Source: Bacillota bacterium
GTDB taxonomy: Bacteria > Bacillota > Sulfobacillia > JAJZIM01
Assembly: GCA_021810565.1 (NCBI GenBank)
Contig: JAJZIM010000024.1
Location: 1-42,558, forward strand
DNA: 42,558 bases
Reading direction: 5' to 3'
Position 1 is the first letter of the stretch, and every line of letters begins with the position of its first letter. This document shows, piece after piece, positions 8,659-16,355 of this stretch. Under the pieces are notes generated by a model. That model was not told where the DNA came from and did not search any database. It saw only the letters and a program-made list of their open reading frames with translations. Both the position numbers and the translations under genes were made by a program.

Positions 8659-9377
8659 AGATCGACATCCACTGTCACCTCCTGCCGGGGTTGGACGACG
8701 GCCCCGCGAAGCGGTCCACCAGTCTGGCCATGGCCCGGGCGGCGGTGGCGGATGGACGAGAGGTGGTGGTGGCCACGCCCCACTACTGGCCGGACCACTG
8801 GACGCCAAGTCCAGACCGCGTCCGGGAGACGCTGCGGGAGCTGCAGGCCGCCCTGGACGAGGCGGTGGTGCCGCTGCGCCTCCTGGCCGGGCATGAGGTC
8901 CGGCTGGCACCCCAGGTGCCCGACTGGATCGGTGAAGGAAAGGTCCTGACCCTGGCCGATGCGGGCAGGCTGGTGCTGCTGGAACTGCCGCCCCAGGAGT
9001 GGCCCATCTTCACTGAGCACGTGTGCTACCGGCTCCGGCAGCTGGGGATTACCCCGGTCATCGCCCACCCGGAGCGGAACGATCTGGTGGTGCGGGATCT
9101 CCGGCGGCTGTCGGCCTTGGAGGAAGCGGGGTGCCTGCTGCAGGTAAACGCGGGGAGCCTGACCGGCCGGGCGGGGCGCGCGGTGCAGCGCACGGCGAAG
9201 CGGTTGTGCCGGCAGGGGCGGGTGCGCTTTGTGGCCAGCGACGGCCACGACCTGGGCCGGCGCCCGATGGAGCTCAGCTTGGCATACCGGATGGCGCAGC
9301 GGCTGGGCGGCCAGGGGTGGGAGTCGGCCGGTTTTGAGGTCATCGGCGGGACGGCGAGGACCGGACCGCCGGGCTAG
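8655..9377 (+). CDS. PHP-family tyrosine-protein phosphatase (CpsB/CapC type)
   Basis: 240 residues, usual length for CpsB/YwqE phosphatases. The N-terminus carries the metal-binding DIHCHLLPGLDDGP motif. Further PHP ligands appear in TPHYWPDHW, GHEVRL, IAHPERN and ASDGHDLGRRP near the C-terminus. The enzyme dephosphorylates the tyrosine tail of the BY-kinase and uses metal ions rather than a Cys nucleophile. The start ATG overlaps the kinase stop. Together with the kinase and the Wzz-like adaptor it makes a complete tyrosine-phosphorylation switch for polysaccharide production. Confidence 0.9.
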   Translation: MKIDIHCHLLPGLDDGPAKRSTSLAMARAAVADGREVVVATPHYWPDHWTPSPDRVRETLRELQAALDEAVVPLRLLAGHEVRLAPQVPDWIGEGKVLTLADAGRLVLLELPPQEWPIFTEHVCYRLRQLGITPVIAHPERNDLVVRDLRRLSALEEAGCLLQVNAGSLTGRAGRAVQRTAKRLCRQGRVRFVASDGHDLGRRPMELSLAYRMAQRLGGQGWESAGFEVIGGTARTGPPG

Positions 9378-9425
9378 GGCCGCAGCCCCACGGTGAGAAA
9401 TTTCAGAAAGAAAGCCGCGGAATGC

Positions 9426-9454
9426 TTTACGCCGAAGCCGGCAAGTGCTAAAAT
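9426..9454 (+). promoter_or_regulatory. Promoter for the SLH protein gene
   Basis: TTTACG (9426-9431), a 17-base spacer and TAAAAT (9449-9454) preceded by TG two bases upstream (extended -10). It lies about 125 bases before the likely GTG start, in an AT-rich patch after the end of the phosphatase gene. This suggests the SLH gene has its own transcript. Confidence 0.5.
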
Positions 9455-9579
9455 ATACCTTGGCCGACTTGGCGATAAGTGGCCTGGGGAGTACGGGTTT
9501 CCTAATCCGGGGCCAGGGCCGGGTCGGTCGGGAGTCACGAGGCGATGGCCGATTCCGGCCAGTAGCGCCAAGGAAGGGG

Positions 9580-11052
9580 GTGAAACAGGTGTATTTCCGT
9601 GACAGAAACACCAAAGGAAACGTCGCTGTAGGGCTCGTCTTGAGCCTGTTGCTGTTTCTGGCGGCCAGTTTCGCGCCTGGTGCACCGGCGTATGCCCAGA
9701 CACCCATCACCAACGGCACGGGCAGCCCGCTAAACATAAGCGGAACCAACGTGGCGTATTGGAACAGCGTGAGCAACCAAGTCACCATCGAATTCACTCC
9801 GTCGTCTTCCCTGAACTTCAGCAATGCTTTTCTGGATTATGTGTTCACGCTGAACAACACAGTGATGGGAACCATACATGTCGGCCAAGTCTATGCAGGC
9901 GTCTATAATGGTGTCTACAAGATGGTCTACATGGTGTATGGAATGCCTACCGGCTACCATGTCACCGGTCTGCAGTCAGTCTACGCCGGCGTCTACCAGA
10001 CGCACGGGATCCTGTTCACCGTCTACTTGGCAGTAGCGACGCCGCCTCCGCCTCCGCCGGCGCCAATCGGCGGTGGAGGTGCTCCGGCGGCATCGCCGAC
10101 CACCATCACCACCGCCACCGCCTCCATCGGTCCCGCGGGCGGCACGGTGGCCACCTCCGACAACTCGGCGGTAGTAGTGGTTCCGCCGGGCGCCTTCTCC
10201 ACCACCGTGACCATGTCCTTGACGGCGGTGTGCGTACCGACCGCTCCGGCGCCTCCGGCGGGCTTTGTGGCCGCCGTGGCCTGGTGCATCAATACCGGCG
10301 GGGTTCAGCCCACCAAGCCGGCGTTGGCCACCTTCAAGTACGACCCCACGATCCTGAACGGTCGCAGCCCGTCGCGGCTGGGGGTGTACCTATACAACAC
10401 CTCCACCGGAAAGTGGAGCTGGGTGGCCGGTATGGTCAACACCAGCAACGACACCATCACCGCGCCGTTGAGCGAGTTCAGCACCTACGCCGTCTTGGCC
10501 AACACGCAGGTCTTCACCGACCTGGGCCAGGTACCGTGGGCCAGGAGCGCGGTGGACACCCTGCTGGGGGCGGATCTGGTGGCAGGGATGGCGCCGGGGA
10601 TCTTCGATCCAGACGGCACCCTGACCCGGGCTCAGTTCACGACCTTCCTGGTCAAGGCCGACGGCCTGGCACCGGTGTCCTCGGGAACCACGCCCTTCAC
10701 GGACGTGCCGGCCACGGCTTGGTACGCGCCGTATGTGGCGGCGGCGTACCAGGCGGGATTGGTGGCGGGGGTCAGCTCCACCAGCTTCGAGCCCAACGCC
10801 TCCATCACCCGGGAGCAGATGGCGGTGCTGCTGGGCAAGCTGCTGGGGAGTTCCGCCCCTGCGGGCTCCTTGAGCCAGTTCTCGGACGCCTTCTCCATCG
10901 CGCCGTGGGCGCAGTCGGGGGTTAAGGCGGCGGTGGGTGCCGGACTGATGACCGGCTTCCCGAACGGCACCTTCCAGCCCACGGGAACTGCCACGCGCGC
11001 CCAGGCGGCGGTGGTCGTCGCCGGCTACCTGAAGTACCTCGGCAAGGTATAG
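9580..11052 (+). CDS. Secreted surface protein with three SLH domains
   Basis: About 490 residues. From the chosen GTG (9580; 9589 is equally possible, both behind AAGGAAGGGG) the protein begins with a basic segment, a hydrophobic core VGLVLSLLLFLAASF and a likely cleavage after AYA in GAPAYAQ. Residues about 45-150 form a Tyr/Val-rich unknown domain. A proline/glycine linker follows. A domain starting ASIGPAGGTVAT...VVVPPGAF then resembles the ZU5-like domains of bacterial surface proteins. The last ~180 residues hold three S-layer homology domains (FTDLGQVPWARSAV, FTDVPATAWYAPYV, FSDAFSIAPWAQSGV), each ending in an LTRAQ/ITREQ/ATRAQ motif. SLH domains anchor proteins to secondary cell-wall polymers, which fits its place next to the polysaccharide genes. 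Confidence 0.85.
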   Translation: MKQVYFRDRNTKGNVAVGLVLSLLLFLAASFAPGAPAYAQTPITNGTGSPLNISGTNVAYWNSVSNQVTIEFTPSSSLNFSNAFLDYVFTLNNTVMGTIHVGQVYAGVYNGVYKMVYMVYGMPTGYHVTGLQSVYAGVYQTHGILFTVYLAVATPPPPPPAPIGGGGAPAASPTTITTATASIGPAGGTVATSDNSAVVVVPPGAFSTTVTMSLTAVCVPTAPAPPAGFVAAVAWCINTGGVQPTKPALATFKYDPTILNGRSPSRLGVYLYNTSTGKWSWVAGMVNTSNDTITAPLSEFSTYAVLANTQVFTDLGQVPWARSAVDTLLGADLVAGMAPGIFDPDGTLTRAQFTTFLVKADGLAPVSSGTTPFTDVPATAWYAPYVAAAYQAGLVAGVSSTSFEPNASITREQMAVLLGKLLGSSAPAGSLSQFSDAFSIAPWAQSGVKAAVGAGLMTGFPNGTFQPTGTATRAQAAVVVAGYLKYLGKV

Positions 11053-11078
11053 CGGCAAGAGAAGCCGCAGGGAACGAA

Positions 11079-11102
11079 GGGGCCTTCCTCGGGGGAGGCC
11101 CC
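11079..11102 (+). terminator. Hairpin after the SLH gene (possible terminator)
   Basis: GGGGCCTTCC (11079-11088) pairs with GGGAGGCCCC (11093-11102) around a TCGG loop: ten pairs with one G-T. The U-tract is poor, so termination efficiency is uncertain. Confidence 0.45.
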
Positions 11103-11265
11103 CCGTTATGCGGACGACCACCGCTGCACCGTCCGACGGAGGGAAGCACGAGCCGATTGCCGCGGCCTTCCGGTGCGGCACGGAAGGAATTTCAGGCATG
11201 ATTGCCGAATATATCTTAGGAGCCGGCGCCCCGGGGCGGAAGTGATCCGGGAAGGAGGAAGCGGC

Positions 11266-12705
11266 ATGTCCCGTTTGAAAGCGGTGCGTAGCGCGGTCTG
11301 GCTGCTTGCCGCGCTCGCGGTGCTGGCGGCCTGCGGCACCACCCCCGCCACCGCCCCTGCCTTCCGGGTGCACGGCAAGGTGATCGTGGGGGCCTACGAT
11401 CTGGGGGCCGACTACCTGCATGGCCGAGCCGACCTGTCCATGGCGGCAGGGGAGATGGACGACGCTGTGGCGGCCGGCATGGACTTGGCGGTGACCTACG
11501 GCCAGGACCAAGCCATGCTGCTCGATCCGAGCACGCCCATCGGGTCTCTTTTCCGGCGCAATCGCATCATGCTCCTGGACAACACTACGGCCTTCATCCG
11601 GGACGTGCTGCCCTTCCCCGTGCATCCCGGCCAGACCACGGTGCCCATCGCCCACACCGTGGCGGGGACCTCCGTCTTCAAGCTGCAGCCGGTGACGCGT
11701 AACGGGAAGCCGCTGCCGTCCCGGGGCAGCCTGCAAATCGGCGGCGACAGCGTGCGCTACACCGGCATCGTCGCCGACTACGGAACTTTGAACGGCCAGA
11801 CTTACTCCGCCCTCACCGGTTGCACCGTGACCGGACCGCAGAACCCGGTGCCCGCCCGCACCATGGTGCTGAACAGCCCGGGACTGGCGGCCCACCTGGC
11901 GCGGATCGCCGCCTACCATCGGTCCAACCTGTGGGGTTTCTACACCAAGGACGACTTTTTCTACGGGGACCAGGAGTTGGCGGCCCTGCAGCAGGAGTAC
12001 GCTCAGATCAAGGCCTCCTTCCCCGGCTACCCGGTGGTGGCGGGCTACGGGGCACCCAGTTGGCGGCTCATCGCCTCCGCCTACGGCCCGAGGATGGCGG
12101 ATCTGGTCTTCATCTACCTGTACCCCTTCGAGAAGCACACCGGGGCGGCGAAGGATCTGGCGACTTTCCGGCGGCAGCTGGCCACCCTGCTGCGGGGGCT
12201 GCACCGGTACGGCCCGCGCCTGCCCTGGGTGGGTGTGCTGCAGGCCAACCTCGGGGCGCGCAACGACCATGCCATTCCCTCTCCCGGCCTGTCGCTGCGC
12301 CAGACCAGGATATATCTGAGGGAGGGCGCCGCCGGGCTGTTCTCGTTCCAAATGATAGACCAATATCGCATCCCCGCCCTGCGCCGGGATGTGGTCTACG
12401 GGGACGAGTTGGCGGCCCAGACGCTCACCCCCGGGAAGTTCACGGTGCGGGTGGCCAAGGGGGGGGCCTCCCTCCGGCTGTCCGGCACGGCCACGGCCTT
12501 CAACTTGCCGGGCGGCCTCACGGCGACCCTGCGCGGCCCGACAGGGAGCAGCTCCCTTCCCATCCGGGTGGCCGGCCCCGCCGCGGCGGCGGCGAAGCTG
12601 CCCGTCCCCCTTGCCTCCGGCGGCTATGTGCTGACCCTGAACAATCCGTATTGGCTGCGGCCGCTTGGCGCCTCTTTCTGGGTGATCTCGCCGCCGTGGC
12701 GTTGA
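11266..12705 (+). CDS. Exported lipoprotein of unknown function
   Basis: 479 residues. The start ATG at 11266 follows GGGAAGGAGG. The N-terminus is a lipoprotein signal: SRLKAVR, a hydrophobic core, then LAVLAAC with the lipidated Cys at about residue 21. The mature part begins with [17 protein letters not shown]. It later shows [35 protein letters not shown] and [16 protein letters not shown], a spacing of hydrophobic strands and acidic/aromatic turns that recalls TIM-barrel glycoside hydrolases. A beta-rich tail follows (about 390-479). I do not recognise a named family. Position at the end of the envelope locus suggests a surface role, perhaps acting on glycans, but this is inference. Confidence 0.7.
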   Translation: MSRLKAVRSAVWLLAALAVLAACGTTPATAPAFRVHGKVIVGAYDLGADYLHGRADLSMAAGEMDDAVAAGMDLAVTYGQDQAMLLDPSTPIGSLFRRNRIMLLDNTTAFIRDVLPFPVHPGQTTVPIAHTVAGTSVFKLQPVTRNGKPLPSRGSLQIGGDSVRYTGIVADYGTLNGQTYSALTGCTVTGPQNPVPARTMVLNSPGLAAHLARIAAYHRSNLWGFYTKDDFFYGDQELAALQQEYAQIKASFPGYPVVAGYGAPSWRLIASAYGPRMADLVFIYLYPFEKHTGAAKDLATFRRQLATLLRGLHRYGPRLPWVGVLQANLGARNDHAIPSPGLSLRQTRIYLREGAAGLFSFQMIDQYRIPALRRDVVYGDELAAQTLTPGKFTVRVAKGGASLRLSGTATAFNLPGGLTATLRGPTGSSSLPIRVAGPAAAAAKLPVPLASGGYVLTLNNPYWLRPLGASFWVISPPWR

Positions 12706-12883
12706 CCTCCCGGCGGCGAGACCGGAATAACCAAGCAGTGCGATCGGCCAAGGGCAACCGGAGCGGGGCGGGGCGGGGAGGCAGGAGCGAGGATGCCCTG
12801 CGCCGGAGCCTTGGGGGAGGGGGGCGCGGCCGGGGAGGAATCCCCGAAGAGGGCTCCCGGCCGGCTAAAACGGGCAAGGGGGC

Positions 12884-13558
12884 ATGGGAGTGGACTCGGC
12901 ACGACCGCTGGAGGAGGCCCGCCGCTACATCCCCGGGGGGTCAACAGTCCCGTGCGTTCCTTCAGCGCGGTGGGCACCACTCCGCCCTTCATCGCCCGGG
13001 GCCGGGGCTCCCGGCTGTGGGACGTGGAGGGGCGCGAGTACGTGGACTACGCGGGCTCCTGGGGGCCTTTGATCCTGGGGCACGCCCACCCCCGGGTGGT
13101 GGCGGCGGTGCGGGAGGCGGCGGATCTTGGCACGAGCTTCGGCGCGCCCACGCCGGGGGAGGTGGCGCTGGCCCGCCGCCTGGTGCAGGCCCTGCCGGCG
13201 GTGGAGATGGTGCGCCTGGTCAACTCCGGCACCGAGGCCACCATGAGCGCCCTGCGCCTGGCCCGGGCCTGCACGGGCCGCGAGCGGCTGGTGAAGTTCG
13301 CCGGCCGACCGGCGAGCACGGGGTGCCCCTGGTCTACGACGAGGCGATCCCCGGTTTTCGGGTGGGGCCGCGGGGGGTCCAGGGCCTGTTCGTCCAGGAT
13401 CCGGACCTGACCTGCCTGGGCAAGATCATCGGCGGCGGCCTGCCGGTCGGCGCCTGCGGCGGGCCGCGGGACTGGCCACCCTGGAGGAGCTTTCCGGCCT
13501 CGAGCCCTTCGCTGTAGTTGGCCGATTTCTTGGTCCTGATTTCAGGAGTTTTGGCCGG
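12884..13558 (+). pseudogene. hemL: Decayed glutamate-1-semialdehyde 2,1-aminomutase gene (hemL remnant)
   Basis: Pieces of a class-III aminotransferase can be read in successive frames: [19 protein letters not shown], then after a +1 shift in the G-run near 12935 [20 protein letters not shown]...LGHAHPRVV...[17 protein letters not shown]...LVKFAG. After a jump comes [16 protein letters not shown]...[22 protein letters not shown], and after another [18 protein letters not shown]. About 210 residues remain of roughly 430. The segment with the substrate loop (CYHGHAD region) and the one after GGLPVGA are missing, while the PLP lysine (GKIIGGG) survives. Two internal deletions plus frameshifts make this a pseudogene and not a sequencing slip. 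A functional hemL must lie elsewhere if the cell makes haem by this route. Confidence 0.85.
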
Positions 13559-13618
13559 TGACCTTGCCACCGGCAGGGAAAGGGCCCGGTGGCAGCGAAG
13601 GTCACCGGGCCCCTTTGC
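13557..13618 (+). terminator. Rho-independent-type hairpin with an overlapping alternative stem
   Basis: GGGCCCGGTG (13582-13591) pairs perfectly with CACCGGGCCC (13603-13612) and is followed by CTTTGCTT. A second stem can form instead: GGTGACCTT (13557-13565) with AAGGTCACC (13598-13606), and inside it GCCACC (13566-13571) with GGTGGC (13588-13593). The two structures share bases and exclude each other. The terminator reading is sound; attenuation is a hypothesis. Confidence 0.55.
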
Positions 13619-13698
13619 TTGGCCCTACTCTCCGAACCTCCTCCCGCACGGTTTAGCGGCCAACCGAAAGCGAGGAAAGAGGGCCTCCCAGGTTGAGG

Positions 13699-13869
13699 AT
13701 GGGTTCCGCCGTCGAGCAAGGAAAGCATGTTCTTACCGGCCGCTGCCCGATGTGCAGGGAGCAGTTGCGGCGGCAGCTGCCCTCCGTGCGCTGCGTGCCG
13801 CCCCGGTACCGGACCTCGGGCAAGATCGTGGTCGTGCTGGGCCCCCTTTGCTTCGCCTGCCTGCTTTAG
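13699..13869 (+). CDS. Possible 56-aa zinc-ribbon-like microprotein
   Basis: A short frame opening at ATG 13699 encodes a basic 56-residue protein with CPMC at residues 16-19 and CFAC at about 52-55. This is the spacing of two Cys-x2-Cys knuckles as in small zinc ribbons. Between them is an Arg-rich stretch (REQLRRQL) and a hydrophobic strand GKIVVVLGPL. The ribosome binding site is weak (GAGG almost touching the start). No family is recognised. The alternative overlapping frame from ATG 13727 has a better purine-rich site but protein composition typical of out-of-frame GC-rich DNA. Treat as tentative. Confidence 0.35.
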   Translation: MGSAVEQGKHVLTGRCPMCREQLRRQLPSVRCVPPRYRTSGKIVVVLGPLCFACLL

Positions 13870-14082
13870 GGCTGGCCGAGAGGCGGTACCTTCCCCGTGC
13901 CGGGGCGGATGTGCTACTATTGATGAGCACAGGGGGGAAGCGCGCGGCGCAAGGGATCCCTGGCGGCCCTGCCGCTCGCTGCGACACGGCAATGCACGGC
14001 GGTTTCGGAAGGGGGAAGCGGCCATTCCTTCCGGGGCTGAACCTGGGGGCTTGGTGGCCGCGATGCGGTGAGGTGCGGCACG
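13870..14082. other. Short region without a recognised gene
   Basis: About 210 bases between the possible microprotein and the nucleotidyltransferase module. It includes a locally AT-richer stretch, GTGCTACTATTGATG at about 13910-13924, that could hold a -10 element for the downstream pair, but no matching -35 is evident. Confidence 0.4.
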
Positions 14083-14322
14083 ATGCGCAAGGATGAGTGG
14101 TTGGCCAGGCGCGGCGAGTGGGAGCGTTTTGCGGCCTGGGAGCGCCGCGAGGCGCTGGCCCATCCGCCGGATTCGGCCTGGGCCCTGGGCTGGATGGAGG
14201 ATGCATGGGAAGTGGCCGGCGGCTTGGTTCCGGGTTGGCGCGCCGGGGAGCTGGATATGGACAAGGTGGAGCGCCTGGTGCGGCAACGCCGGATCCTGGC
14301 CCGGCTGGGCTGGCGGACGTGA
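14083..14322 (+). CDS. Small protein coupled to a nucleotidyltransferase (putative partner)
   Basis: 79 residues, rich in Trp, Arg and Glu (WLARRGEWERFAAWERREA, then WMEDAWEVAGGL) and ending in a charged helix VERLVRQRRILARLGW. No family is recognised. Its stop codon overlaps the GTG start of the next gene by the four-base GTGA arrangement, so the two are translated together. Small genes in front of AbiEii/DUF6036-type nucleotidyltransferases are often their partners or antitoxins. That role is inferred from position only. Start ATG 14083 has a weak GAGGTG site; an in-frame ATG at 14068 is an alternative. Confidence 0.6.
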   Translation: MRKDEWLARRGEWERFAAWERREALAHPPDSAWALGWMEDAWEVAGGLVPGWRAGELDMDKVERLVRQRRILARLGWRT

Positions 14323-14897
14323 ACCGCTTGGAGCGGGCCTTGGAGGAGCTGGTGGATTTCCTGGAGGCGCGCGGCATCCCCTACATGCTCATCGAAGGTC
14401 TGGCCAACCTGGTCTGGGGCGAGGCGCGCCTGACCAGGGACATCGACGTTACCGTGCTGGTGCAGGAGGATGAGGTCGCGGCCTTCATTGCCGAATTGGC
14501 GTTGCGCTTTCGGGTGCTGCCCCCCGACCCGCTGGCTTTCGTCACCGAGACCAGGGTGCTTCCCCTGGGATCCGCGGCGGGGGTGCGCCTCGATCTGGTT
14601 TTCGCCGCCCTTCCCTACGAGACGGGGGCGATCGGTAGGGCCGTGGCGGTATCCATCGGCGGGGTGAACTGCCGTGTGTGCACGGCGGAGGATCTGATCA
14701 TCCACAAGATCATCTCGGAACGTCCCCGGGACCGGGAGGACGCGGTCGGCGTCATTCGCCGGCAGGCGGGCGCCCTGGACCGGGGCTACCTCGACCTCAT
14801 CGTTCGCGAACTGAGTGACGCGCTGGAACGTTCTGAGTGGTGGGAGTTCTACGCGCGGTGCATGGGGGAGCCGCCCGACGGTGGCGAGGGGTGCTGA
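14319..14897 (+). CDS. AbiEii/DUF6036-like nucleotidyltransferase
   Basis: 192 residues. The N-terminal helix (LERALEELVDFLEARG) is followed by YMLIEGLANLVWGEARLTRDIDVTVLV. This corresponds to the 'GG.A....G..R.T.DiDl' signature of the DNA polymerase beta-like nucleotidyltransferases found in AbiEii toxins and related solo proteins, with the two metal-binding Asp in DIDV. Later landmarks are VRLDLVFAALPYE (third acidic position) and CTAEDLIIHKIISERPRDREDAVGVI, the conserved 'edLi..K......kD..Dl' helix. Such enzymes transfer a nucleotide to protein or tRNA. It is coupled to the small gene before it. Toxin-antitoxin or other regulatory function is possible. Confidence 0.8.
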   Translation: MNRLERALEELVDFLEARGIPYMLIEGLANLVWGEARLTRDIDVTVLVQEDEVAAFIAELALRFRVLPPDPLAFVTETRVLPLGSAAGVRLDLVFAALPYETGAIGRAVAVSIGGVNCRVCTAEDLIIHKIISERPRDREDAVGVIRRQAGALDRGYLDLIVRELSDALERSEWWEFYARCMGEPPDGGEGC

Positions 14898-14968
14898 GGG
14901 AGGAAGGCCTTGGCCCTCGCCGCTGGGTGCAATATAAGCGGTGGAGATTGCTTGGAAGAGGGGAAATC

Positions 14969-15508
14969 GTGAGCGACATGGACACCCTGGACCTCCTGGA
15001 GGAGGAGCACCAAAGCGTCACCGAGAAACTGGCGCTGTTGGAGCGCGCCATCGGCTGGCTGGAGGAGATCGACCAGCAGTTGGAGCTCGGGACCCAGGCG
15101 GTGGCGGAGATGCGCCGCTACCTGGCCGACGAGTTCCGGCTGCACGTGGCGCACGAGGAGGACGTGCTGCTGCCGGTCTTGGAACAAACCCCCGGCGCGC
15201 CGCAGGCGCTTTTGCCGGAGTTGCGGTCGGAACACCGGGAGTTGGAGGACCTGGCGGTGGAACTCATCCGCAAGGTGCAGGCCTTCGCGCGGCTGCGTGG
15301 ACCGTGGAGCGCGGCGCGGGACGAGTTGTCCGGCGTGGCCTGGCGCTTCTATCGGCTGCTGGACCAACACAAGGACAAGGAGGATCGGGAGGTCTTCCCG
15401 GCGGCGCGGCGGCTCTTCGGGGCGGCGCAATGCGAGGAGTTGGCGCGGCGCCTGGACGAGCTGCAGGCCCCCAAGAGACCCCGGGAGGGGAAGAAGCAGG
15501 CCAGGTAG
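14969..15508 (+). CDS. Hemerythrin HHE-domain protein
   Basis: 179 residues. A four-helix hemerythrin-like domain with His/Glu ligands at the expected places: EEEHQSV near the N-terminus, FRLHVAHEEDVLLPVLE in helix 2, RSEHRELE in helix 3, and LLDQHKDKEDREVFPAAR in helix 4. Proteins of this group bind a di-iron centre and serve in oxygen or NO sensing, iron handling or oxidative-stress repair. GTG 14969 follows GGAAGAGGGG; ATG 14978 is an alternative. The C-terminus is basic (KRPREGKKQAR). It stands alone between two nucleotidyltransferase modules and converges with the minus-strand HEPN gene. Confidence 0.88.
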   Translation: MSDMDTLDLLEEEHQSVTEKLALLERAIGWLEEIDQQLELGTQAVAEMRRYLADEFRLHVAHEEDVLLPVLEQTPGAPQALLPELRSEHRELEDLAVELIRKVQAFARLRGPWSAARDELSGVAWRFYRLLDQHKDKEDREVFPAARRLFGAAQCEELARRLDELQAPKRPREGKKQAR

Positions 15509-15534
15509 CACGGCCCGTCAGGGTGGGGGCGGCG

Positions 15535-15993
15535 CTAGGTTGCCTCCGGAGTTTGGGCCTCCGATGCTTCCGGCTTTATACGGGTCAAGCGCTGGGCGTA
15601 GATCTGTTGGCACTGGCCGCAGATGGCTTCCGCCTCGGAGGCAGCGTCCAGGGCGTTTTCCGCGGTATAGGTCGCGGCCGGCGCGGCACCGATGTCGCGG
15701 ACGAAGTAGCGGGTGCCGATGTAGTACGCGTTTAGAACCGCCGCCGCGCTGCGATATCGCTCCAGCTCGGGATGTACGGCGGCCACGCCGTCCAACAGGC
15801 TGCTGATGGCGTGGACCTGGGGGAAGTCCACGTCATGGGTGAGATAGACGGCGTTCAAGGCTTTTTCCGCCGCCTGCTGCGCATGGAAGCAGGCCACGTT
15901 CGGATGAGAATTGGCCAGGGCACGGGCGGCGGAGAGATCGACCTCAGCTTCGGCCAGCCAGACGGCCGCCTCTTCCAGAAACTGCGAACTCAC
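15535..15993 (-). CDS. HEPN-domain protein, partner of the nucleotidyltransferase (copy 1)
   Basis: 152 residues. The all-helical HEPN core is visible as ACFHAQQAAEKALNAVYL, the most conserved segment, followed by HAISSLLDGV and ...NAYYIGTRYFV...ATYTAENALDAASEAE. The GTG start overlaps the stop of the upstream nucleotidyltransferase by four bases. MNT/HEPN pairs act as toxin-antitoxin systems, with HEPN as an RNase or the modified partner. The RX4HXY toxin motif of the HepT type is not seen near the usual C-terminal helix, so RNase activity is doubtful. The closest relative is the HEPN protein at 20762-21223. Confidence 0.82.
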   Translation of the reverse strand: MSSQFLEEAAVWLAEAEVDLSAARALANSHPNVACFHAQQAAEKALNAVYLTHDVDFPQVHAISSLLDGVAAVHPELERYRSAAAVLNAYYIGTRYFVRDIGAAPAATYTAENALDAASEAEAICGQCQQIYAQRLTRIKPEASEAQTPEAT

Positions 15994-16337
15994 AGCCTGA
16001 TCCCTTCTTCCAAAAGGCGCGCCAGGGAACGGGAACGCCGCGGGGAGGACGCCTCCTCCGGAGTGAAGACCAAAAGATCCACCGGCACCCGCGGTCGAGC
16101 GGCGGCCACGGCCTGCTGGTACGGCACGCTGCGTTTGGGGGGGGGTGAGTCGCTGGGCGCGATTATCAGCAGGTCCAGATCGCTGTCGGCGCCAGCGGTC
16201 CCTTTGGCCAAAGAGCCGAAGACATAGACATCCCGCGCTCCCAGGCCCCGCAATATCACCGCCAACCGGCGTGCTTCCGCCCACAGGAGTGCCAGGTGGC
16301 GGGTCTTTTGCTCCAACAGGGTCGCGAGATCAGGCAT
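15990..16337 (-). CDS. Minimal nucleotidyltransferase (MNT), copy 1
   Basis: 115 residues, typical of a minimal nucleotidyltransferase. It has an N-terminal helix with ALLWAEARRLAVILRGLGARDVYVFGS, the GSLAKG active-site turn (41-46), the two Asp in DSDLDLL (53, 55), and the third acidic position in VPVDLLVFTPEE. In characterised pairs such enzymes transfer AMP onto the partner HEPN protein. The gene starts 18 bases after the lysR stop on the same strand, so it may be read through from the regulator's promoter. Ribosome binding site is weak. A paralogue with the same active-site layout is at 20409-20756. Confidence 0.85.
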   Translation of the reverse strand: MPDLATLLEQKTRHLALLWAEARRLAVILRGLGARDVYVFGSLAKGTAGADSDLDLLIIAPSDSPPPKRSVPYQQAVAAARPRVPVDLLVFTPEEASSPRRSRSLARLLEEGIRL

Positions 16338-16355
16338 GAACCGGTTTGACTTCTT

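Noticed and set aside
13727-14071. Overlapping 114-codon frame with many Cys
   Set aside because: Better ribosome binding site than the CPMC frame, but composition (Ala/Arg/Pro/Ser/Cys) is that of an out-of-frame GC-rich stretch.
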